In this document: piece by piece, positions 56,083 to 64,000 of the stretch
Position numbering within the stretch: position 1 is the first letter of the stretch
Layout of the letters: each line of letters opens with the position of its first letter
Assembly: GCF_016097555.1 (NCBI RefSeq)
Contig: NC_054706.1
Location: 47,910,160 to 47,974,159 of the forward strand
DNA length: 64,000 nucleotides
Source of the DNA: Gigantopelta aegis
Taxonomy: Eukaryota > Mollusca > Gastropoda > Neomphalida > Peltospiridae
Direction: 5' to 3'
The notes under the pieces: model-generated
What the model saw: the letters and a program-made list of their open reading frames with translations, nothing else
What the model was told of the DNA's origin: nothing
Database searches by the model: none
Made by a program: the position numbers and the translations under genes

Positions 56083-59000
56083 GTATACATGTATGTACAT
56101 AATGTGTACAGTGCATGTGATAAAATAGCCCACACTATTTAAGGGGAGCTATCACTCAAGCTCTCCTCCCCCCCCCCATATCACTCCTCTGAGATCAGTT
56201 CAGAAAGAGTTATTTTTAGCCCTCCTTTGCACGTGAATTAAAAACCCTCATTGTAATACAATATAACGATTACATATTGATTAATGCTCAATATGCATAG
56301 GCATACAGGCTCCCATTTTTGTAGGGTTGGGTGGGGGTGGGGTGGGGTGTGAGTTGCCTGATTTTTGCCTGAATAAAATGAAAATGTATGAATCTGGATA
56401 ACACCATTTATAAATTACTACCAAACAGCTGTGTACATGAATAGTGTTGCAAATGAAACACTACACAGTTATACATACATGAGGGAAGGAAATGTTTTAT
56501 TTAATGACGTACTCAACACATTTTATTTACGGTTATATGGCGTCAGACATACATGTGTATGGTTACGGACCACACATGTATTGAGAGAGGAAACCCGCTG
56601 TCACCACTTCATGGGCTACTCTTTTCAATTAGCAACAAGGGATCTTTTATATGCACCATCCCACAGACAGAATATTACATACCACAGCTTTTGTTACACC
56701 AGTTGTGGAGCACTGGCTGGAACGAGAAATAGCCCAATGGGTCCGCCGACTGAGATCGACCCTAGACCAACTGTGCATCAAGCGAGCGCTTTACCACTGG
56801 GCTACGTCCCGGCCGTTTATACATAATACATGAATTACTAATATTGTGAGAAAATTTTTGGAAATACATAGTGAAAAGGTTTCAGGCAGGCTCATTTTGT
56901 CTGAATGTCTCGGACACTTAAATTAATGTCAATATGATAAAATCTTAAATGACTCCCCATGATTATTGCACGTTTCTGATTGACAGCCGATAGTCTCAAG
57001 GGTCTATCTGCTGTCAATCAAAACATTGAAAGTGTGCAATAACCATGCATACCACGAGCAAGTTTCTGCTGTACTTAACTGACTTGCACTACATGCCTAA
57101 GTGATGTTGCATGACGCGATAAGGAAGTTTGCCTCAGTGACAGGTGGGGTTAGTAAAGTGTGCAGTGGTACAGATTTATTGCACACTTTTGTCATTGACA
57201 GGAAATCAACCTAAGCATGGTACAACAAATTTGTTGTTAAATTAAATGTTAATATTTTTAGGTTATCGATCTTCATGATATTCCACCAGAGAATTGTTTG
57301 GAGTGGTGCCATCTGGTGACCGATGTCAAAGTGCGTGTGTTGGTGTGTGGCGGAGATGGAACCATAGGCTGGGTACTTAATGCAATTGAGAACTTAAAGT
57401 TGAAGGTAGGTCTTAGTACTCTTACATATCACTTAGTTATTCACACACAACTTTTTTTTTTTTTGCTGATACAGGTAAAGATAATTAAAAAATTTGATCA
57501 GTGGTTCACAGGGTTCGTACAGAGTCTGGAAAACCTTGAAAAGTATGGAATTTCGAAAATCCAATTTCCAGACCTGAAAAAAGTATAGAAATATACCTTT
57601 TTTGCGAGTTGGTTTGGAAAAGGTATGGAAATTCATCTTTAGGACTCATGTTGAAAATTTTGGTTGCATGAAACCGGCGGAATGTGACAATGTTTTCCAA
57701 TCCCGGCACTAACGTACATTTGGGAAATCAAGACTAACAATTGTCGACATTTACTGAAGATTTGAAGTCTGCACTTGCGCAATGCATATGACAAAAAGAT
57801 GTCCATTTTGTCAAATTTTCCGAAAATACGAGGAGATGTATTTACTCTCAGTCTTGACATGAGTCTTGAAAAATATGTTTTTGTCTTGAAAAAGGTCTGG
57901 AATTTTTTTGTTTCCAAGGTGTATGAACCCTGGATTCACTAATTAATTATCTGGACGATATTAATAAAGACTATATTATATAAAAATTTAATTAGACGGC
58001 ATGCATTTTAATTACATTTTTCGTGTACGGTCAGAACTTCAGACCTTGTAATTCAGATGATCTTGCAGTGTCCAATAATTAAATACATAAAATAACAAAA
58101 TAAATACCTGATAATAATAAAAATGCTATAGCTGATAAATTTTTTTACAGTCTTTTTTTTGGTGATATTACTGATTGCTGTCACAAATTTTGAGGACTTA
58201 AACTTGTGATAATTACCAGAACCATAATTCTACACAAGTTATTTATTTCTGAGCCGATTGTTTTTTAGATTGTACACAGAAATAGTGGGGTTTTTATTTT
58301 TATTTCCAAAGCACTTTTACTTTTCTTCTTAGAATATTACATCAAATCATTTGCAATAAACAATGTTCATGCAGGTTGGCAAAGACTATGCATGTACATT
58401 AGATGCTCCAAAAACATTTTTAATTATTGTTATTTTAATACTATGTAACAGGGTTCAAAGGACGAAAACAACACGTCACGACGTTTGGAAATGATTTACT
58501 TCATAAACAGTTCATTATGACATTGCAAACAACGCCCTGCAAGAATAAAATATACAATATATAATAGGCGTTCATTATAAATAATTACATGTATGCGTCA
58601 TAAAAATCATCTTCATAAAAATAGTTCGATCATACATGTCAATCACAACATCATAAAAATATGTCCATCACAGGTCATCAATATTAAAAAAAAAATATAT
58701 TAACATTTCAATTCGTATCCCATTAATGTCACGGTTATAAGTAACATCTACTAAAATATAATATCTTCCTAATCAAACAATCTGTTTGATTAAACTAAAC
58801 CTGAATAACCTTTTGGTCCACACCTACATGTATATGATAGATATCGGAATAATTAATTCCAAGGGGAGGTAATTACAAAAATAACAAATGGTTAAGATTT
58901 AGTGAATACATTAACCTAATTGACTTAAAATAAATTACTGTGGAATGTTGTCAGAATAAAAAAAATACTTTACTATATTAAATATTACAATTATGTTATA

Positions 59001-60365
59001 ATGAGGTTTAAGATTAATAATTAATTGAAATAACTGCTTGATTACTAACTATGTCATACCCTGTATGTGGTACACGAGCGTAAACAATGCAGGTGATCAA
59101 CAAGACAGTGTGTGAAAACCTGGGGAATAAATTATAAACTATTAAGCATCATAAACTACAGATGCTTACGAACCTGCAACAAAATAAAACATTGGCACAG
59201 CATACACTCATAAATCATACACGCATATCTTCGTACAATTATGATAGTGGGAATATTAAAATAAGTTGATATTTAAAATACAAACATATCTTTACGCTGA
59301 AGAATTAAGTGTTATTGATATAATATATTTATATGATTCCTTTTTAAAAATAATTTAAAACATTTAGTAGTTTGTTATACTTAGTCGTGGAACTCCTAGA
59401 ACTTGCACAATTAGTTATATTATTATCAAAACAATGTAATCATTTATCTGCATTAATTCGCTAGTATGTGAGCAATATTTTTATATATATTATTAATAAT
59501 GTTTAACTAAAAGAAAGAAATTAATTTGTACCTATAATGTATTCTGATCTGTCGCCTGTCAAAACCCGTCAAACATGTCTGCTGTTCATGTAGTGTGTGC
59601 ACGTGAAAAGCATGCAGTGCTATTAGCCAATCAGATAAAGGGTACCTGCCTGAGAAAACTAATAGAATAAATACTATTTGGCAGACAACAATATCTGACA
59701 AATACCTGCAAAATATTAAAATAACAAATTACATATTTACACAATATTAAAACATCAACTGCCACAACTATATAGACATGTAACTGGAAATCATCTGTAT
59801 CATGTTTTATGCTATTTGTTTTAGAATCCTCCACAAGTTTGCATCCTTCCACTGGGAACGGGTAATGACTTGTCACGTGTACTTGGATGGGGTGATGGTT
59901 GCCATAGTGATATTGACGTCACTGATGTTCTTGACCAATTAAAATGGTCTTATCCTGTTTCTCTAGACAGGTAAAAATTAATGATACTATTTTTTATTAC
60001 GATGTTTTGGGATTCTTGTTATGAAAATGCAGTGTATGCGATCATGAAAAGGACATTGAATCCATAGTATAAGAATTGGGTTTAAGTCGTATTATTTATC
60101 AATATTAATATAGCATAAAGAAAATTATATGAAATATTGCATTATACATGTGCATCAATAAATACCCCAACAATTGTTAAAATTACAAGCAGTACAAATA
60201 AGATAGTTTGAAATATCCATCTTCTGTAAAGATAATGGGTTTTTTTCCTTAGTGGTGTCATCCTTTTAGATACTAGTAATTATAATTAAATTATAATAAA
60301 TTTTTTCCAGATGGAAGATCAACATTATTCATGAGAAACATTTATTAATTTCCAGACCCAGTAAG
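55408..60365 (+). CDS. DGKE: Diacylglycerol kinase epsilon, 5' part (339 codons visible)
   Basis: Exons are 55408-56082 (ATG at 55411), 57262-57405, 59825-59970 and 60311-60365, with GT/AG borders and consistent phases. A separate 5' noncoding exon must lie upstream, because an acceptor sits 3 bases before ATG. A hydrophobic segment (residues 5-22) precedes two C1 domains (44-92 and 104-153). The catalytic domain starts near 195 ([10 protein letters not shown]), with the GGDGT nucleotide motif at 254-258 and LGTGNDLS at 282-289. The order helix, C1, C1, kinase, without EF-hands or PH domain, identifies the epsilon type. The enzyme phosphorylates membrane diacylglycerol to phosphatidic acid, preferring arachidonoyl species in vertebrates. 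The C-terminal half of the kinase lies beyond the window. The first C1 domain lacks two standard cysteine ligands (Gly61, Ser82). Confidence 0.92.
56478..56816 (-). mobile_element. SINE-A in DGKE intron, with 9-bp target duplication
   Basis: Tail at the left, head (GCTTTACCACTGGGCTACGT) at the right. Flanked by TTATACATA at 56469-56477 and 56817-56825. Confidence 0.85.
57262..57405 (+). CDS. DGKE: DGKE exon with GGDGT motif
   Basis: Encodes residues 225-272, from [10 protein letters not shown] to ENLKLK, with [19 protein letters not shown], the glycine-rich nucleotide-binding signature of diacylglycerol kinases. Confidence 0.93.
57509..57932. mobile_element. Probable hAT-like MITE in DGKE intron
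   Basis: Ends CAGGGTTCGTACAGAGTCTG and (inverse) CAGGGTTCATACACCTTGGA. CAGGG ends are typical of hAT. The expected 8-bp duplication is not evident (GTGGTTCA against GATTCACT). Interior repeats of TCTTGAAAA/TTTTCAAGG type. Confidence 0.6.
57940..59824 (+). other. DGKE: DGKE intron, AT-rich
   Basis: No repeat or frame that I can name. Very AT-rich, with polypyrimidine and TTTTAG before the acceptor at 59823-59824. Confidence 0.6.
59825..59970 (+). CDS. DGKE: DGKE exon with LGTGND motif
   Basis: Encodes [19 protein letters not shown] and on to WSYPVSLDR (phase 2 at its end). Confidence 0.93.
60311..60365 (+). CDS. DGKE: DGKE short exon with duplicated 5' splice site
   Basis: 55 bases, residues [18 protein letters not shown], equivalent to the DRWK region of vertebrate DGKE. 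The donor CAGTAAG/GTAAAA is repeated three more times downstream. Confidence 0.85.
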
Positions 60366-60530
60366 GTAAAAACATCATTCTTAGTGAGAGTGAGTGAGTG
60401 AGTGAGTGAGTACACAGTAAGGTAAAAACATCATTCTTAGTGATTGAGTGAGTGAGTACACAGTAAGGTAAAAACATCATTCTTAGTGAATGAGTGAGTA
60501 CACAGTAAGGTAAAAACATCATTCTCAGGT
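60359..60530 (+). repeat. Tandem repeat of an exon-end/5' splice site unit
   Basis: Four copies of CAGTAAGGTAAAAACATCAT followed by TCTTAGTGA and a variable (GTGA)n run. The first copy overlaps the last 7 bases of the exon and its donor. Confidence 0.92.
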
Positions 60531-61335
60531 CTTCAAGAATTTGTTTTAAATCCACTAGCCATCATTAAAAATTCACTAGCCCTACTTTACTTTCAGCTAA
60601 TACAATTTTACTAAATTTGATAGTAATAATCAGATATGTCACCTAAAGAAGGAGATTGAGCTTAAAACACTAACATTAGGGTTGGGGTGAGGTCAGGATA
60701 TTCATATTTACAAAATAGACGTAACTGCAACATTTGGCAATGGGTTTTCTCACTAGCCGTCGGACATGGCAATAGTAGTTACATGTATTTACTAGCCCAA
60801 CATTGAATATCACTAGCCACGGGAGTGGGGCTACCATAATCTAGAAGCCTTGGTTCTTGGTGGGTGAGAGAGTGAATGAGTGAGTACACAATTTGTGTTT
60901 CATTTGTTTAATAAACTAGTCATGTTCTGATTAATTGAGTTCATAAAACATTGCTCGTTTGACCAAATTTACCAGTTTATGGACTACAGGTAATTTTGAT
61001 CTTGAGTTAATTAAGCAAATATTATTTGTGGTATCAATTAATTTGTAGTTATTTATCACAATTACATGTAAAAAAGGAAAATATTATTAGTCTTATTCAA
61101 CTTACTGTGCTAGCACAACAAAATGCTATTCAACCTGAGTCATACCTACACACTGCAGAATTCTATCCATTGCCGGATATGTGCAATGCTATCCTTGCAC
61201 GGGCTACCTGTAACTTCATTCTCAATTCTGCAGTCCCCCTGTAACACCTGTTTAAGCTTTAGCAAAAAGTTTTCTTTACTTGTAATTTTGTGTTTGTTTT
61301 TCGGTTGAACTTGACATACGGTTGGTAGTTGGGAA
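60531..61335 (+). other. DGKE: DGKE intron, left part
   Basis: AT-rich with ACTAGCC-type short repeats (60556-60835). No coding exon recognised. Confidence 0.5.
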
Positions 61336-61339
61336 TTCT

Positions 61340-64000
61340 GTGTTGAATTTACCATGTCCGACGCGAGTTCGTTGACAGCTAGCGCACGGAAATTTTTTGC
61401 GCGAGATGGTTGTCAATTGTCAACACACGCGCGTTATGTCCGGACTGTCGGTCTTGTTCTCAAGACCGTCAGTGTGAGATCTGCGCCACGTGGTCTCTCC
61501 TGACCAGTGGGATTGGTTCGGTTTGCAGACTCAGGTTTCGGGTACCAGCAAAATCTTGTCAGCTGCTTCGGCAGTAGTTGGCAAGTCGGACTTAGTGGGT
61601 AGGTCTCATAAGTCTGTGGACACTTCGAAAAGTGTCCGGAAAGGGGCGAAACACAAGTGTGTTTTTTCGTCGGTCGGTGTTACGAGTACAGTTACTGATA
61701 CTTCGGGAGTGCCCCCCCGGGCTCCTATTGTGACCGTGGTAAGTGAGCCGTCTTCGTTAGTGACGGGCATCGCCATCATCGTTACGGTTACCTTTACAAA
61801 CAGAAGTGGCGCAGGGTGGAGTCGTCGTGGCGCCGGTTTTGACGACTTCATCGGTTACCGAGCACATGCACTCCATTGTGCATAGGTCCACTGCTTCGTC
61901 CGCAGAGCAGGTGGCCCCGACTTTGCCTTCAATTGCTGACAGTCGCTTCGGCACCTCAGCATTCTCAAGGCCCGAGGAGAGTTCTGCCAGTTTGCTTCGA
62001 ACTGAGCCAGTTGTTCTGATGCCGGGATCGGTCTCTGATGGCATCCCGACCGATGTTTACCGTTGGGTGGAGGACTCATCCTGTTCGAGTCCTCCGTTTG
62101 CATATGTTTACCCCAAGGGTCTGGTGACAACGGTAGCAACGGACATCTCCTCACAGTTTGCACCGTCTTTGGTCCCTACTTCTTCGACTTTACTCGATAG
62201 AGGATGAGGTTCTCGCAGATATCCCTCGGCTGGGGGTACTCTGTGGCTGCAAACTCCGACCATTTCGCACTTGAAGCAGGAACGACCGTTAGGCTTTCAG
62301 GAAACATTGTTTCGGAGTTTTGTGAAATTTTTTAACGCTTCGCCTCAGTTGGGATCATTGCTTTCGCAGACGGGACCGTCGGGTGTGGCTCCCATTTCTC
62401 CCCCCACCCCACCCTGCTTTTCTGCCAAAACCAGCAGAATCTGCATCTCGACAGCAGTTTGACGATGCAGTTAGGGATTGTCATTGGTTCCTATTGTTCC
62501 CGTCTCGGGAGATGCTGCCCCAAGTGTGTGTCGATTAGGGGGAGGAGTCCATGTAGATCTTCGGGATCCAATGGACAGTGACCTGGCTGTTGGACCGGAT
62601 TCTATCGCTGACCCAGCTCTCTCTCACTTCGGTTCGGAGGTAGAGGTGGAGTGCGATTATCCAGCGGTTCTGGCTTTTGTCAGGGACCACGTCCGACAGG
62701 TATGCGGGGGCGCTATACCTCAGGTTGAGGCCCAGCCTACATTCAAGGATGTCTCCTTCGGGAACCGTTCCTTGAATTTGGTCACTCCTCGTGAGGAGTC
62801 GGGTTTACCACTTGCACAGGAGGCGCACAGTTCACTTTGTGACATTGATGCGTTGATCACTGGCAGTGATCGTATCCTGGGAGTGGGAGTTGATGAGTAC
62901 CCAACGGCACTGCCTATGGGGAAAATCTTAACAGGAGCGCGCATTTTTCATGCCGACTCCTATGAGACGTTGGAGGCGGATTTTCTCGAACATCCGGCGG
63001 TCGTTCCTGCTAGTGTGCGAGCCGCTTGTTCCCCATCACCGCATGTGTCATTGCCAATCTCGGATCTGGAATTGTTCGAATGGCTGGCTAAGTCGAGGTT
63101 CCAGGTTAATAACCATTTAGGTACGTTCCTATTTGGCTTGGATAAGGCTGTCGAGAGCCTTCCCGCGATGGCGAAAGGCTGTTTGGAGGCTGCGTCAAAA
63201 GCCTCTAAGCATATCGCTGTTATCTGGCCTATTGTTTGCAAACAGTCTTTTGTTACGGCGTGACCATTACCTGGCGGGTTTGAGTGCGTCGAACGTTGCG
63301 AAGACGTTTTTTCGTACACGTTCGGTACGGGGAAAATTTAATTTTCGGTCCCAATTTTAATATTGTCCTAAACAAGGATTTGTCGCGACCAGTCCCGAAC
63401 ACTCAACCCTCAACCTCTGGTAAACGTCAGTCCACGTTTTTGGGGTTCAAGCCTCCTCCTGTGAAAAAGGCTGCTTTTTTACAGTCGGCTCAGATCCCTA
63501 GGGTTCCTGACACTAGGAGACAACCAGGTAACAACCTGTCTTCCGATAAGCGAGGACGCAAACGTCGTACTGCTTTCCGTTCTCAGTCCACTAAAGGTGT
63601 TGCGCCTACGGGTGGTAAGCGGTTGGGGTGAGGGTACATGAACGATCGGCAGTTGCTTTCGGAGGTACCGTTAGCAACCATACCTGTGAGGGGCAGGCTC
63701 CGCCATTTCCTTCGAAATTGGTGCAAGCTGCCGGGTCTCGACCCCTGGATTCTGTTGGTCGTTCAACACGGTTACCAAATACCCTTTTCTTCGAGTCCCC
63801 CTCTTACTTCCACTCCGACAAATACCTCCATGTCCTGGTGCACAAGGCATTTTAGAAGTTTCTGCACTTTTCGACGGGAAAGCGAACGAGTTTCGTGTGC
63901 TCCCGTTCGGGTTGGCGACGAGTCCCCATGCTTTTACATGTGTGGTAAAAGTGGTGGTAGGTCATGTTCATTCATTAGGGGTTCAAATGCATACCTATCT
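61340..64000 (+). mobile_element. DIRS-type retroelement, broken fossil, continues past the window
   Basis: A sharp change to GC-rich, coding-like sequence begins near 61340. The first 2 kb have the look of a gag-like region, with a basic stretch near its end. The last 150 bases show reverse-transcriptase similarity (LPFGL-type motif followed by the sequence leading to the expected catalytic site), in the style of DIRS elements. The frame is interrupted several times, so it is broken. The 5' border and terminal repeats were not identified, and the RNase H and tyrosine recombinase parts would lie to the right. The well-kept coding character suggests a moderately young insertion. It lies in the same orientation as DGKE, apparently within an intron. 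Confidence 0.65.

Overview
The window looks like the genome of an animal, most likely a gastropod mollusc. Two host genes with clear animal identities are present: a bHLH-Orange factor of the HELT type and a diacylglycerol kinase epsilon. Both have long introns with GT/AG borders. The space between is packed with tRNA-headed SINEs that share one central core but exchange heads and tails, a mosaic style reported for molluscs. There are no operons or bacterial features. The species cannot be named from the sequence alone.

Region 1 (about 1-26 kb) is a tandem array. Two complete copies and one damaged copy of a five-exon gene encode a small secreted precursor: a signal peptide, a 38-residue four-cysteine peptide of net charge about +11, a KRKR processing-type site, then an acidic domain with two canonical EF-hands. 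Copy 3 carries a 200-N assembly gap where exons 2 and 3 should lie. The promoter plus first noncoding exon also occurs as repeated modules: four with a first exon and one truncated relic, so promoters outnumber genes. Between the genes lie segmentally duplicated spacers, a long repeat family (called M here) and a 2.9-kb minisatellite that grew inside one M copy.

Region 2 (about 26-30 kb) holds no gene. It contains an inverted pair of mosaic SINEs, a TTAA-flanked foldback MITE and several hairpin elements.

Region 3 (30.2-41.3 kb, minus strand) is a HELT gene with four coding exons, a complete 270-residue reading frame and introns full of SINEs, MITEs and a TA-flanked inverted-repeat element. 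Two clusters of CACGTG/CACGCG sites, the type bound by HES/HEY/HELT proteins, lie in intron 3 and about 0.8-1.0 kb upstream of the start codon.

Region 4 (41.4-55.4 kb) is intergenic: a LINE relic, a pogo-like element, two hAT-like MITEs with 8-bp target duplications, and a 1.67-kb element with 9-bp target duplications inserted in a SINE.

Region 5 (55.4 kb to the right edge, plus strand) is the 5' half of a diacylglycerol kinase epsilon gene. Four coding exons are visible; the rest lies beyond the window. Its last visible 5' splice site is tandemly repeated. A DIRS-type retroelement, treated as a fossil, occupies the following sequence to the window edge.

Names SINE-A to SINE-D and repeat M are labels used only in this annotation. 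All repeat boundaries without a stated target-site duplication are approximate.
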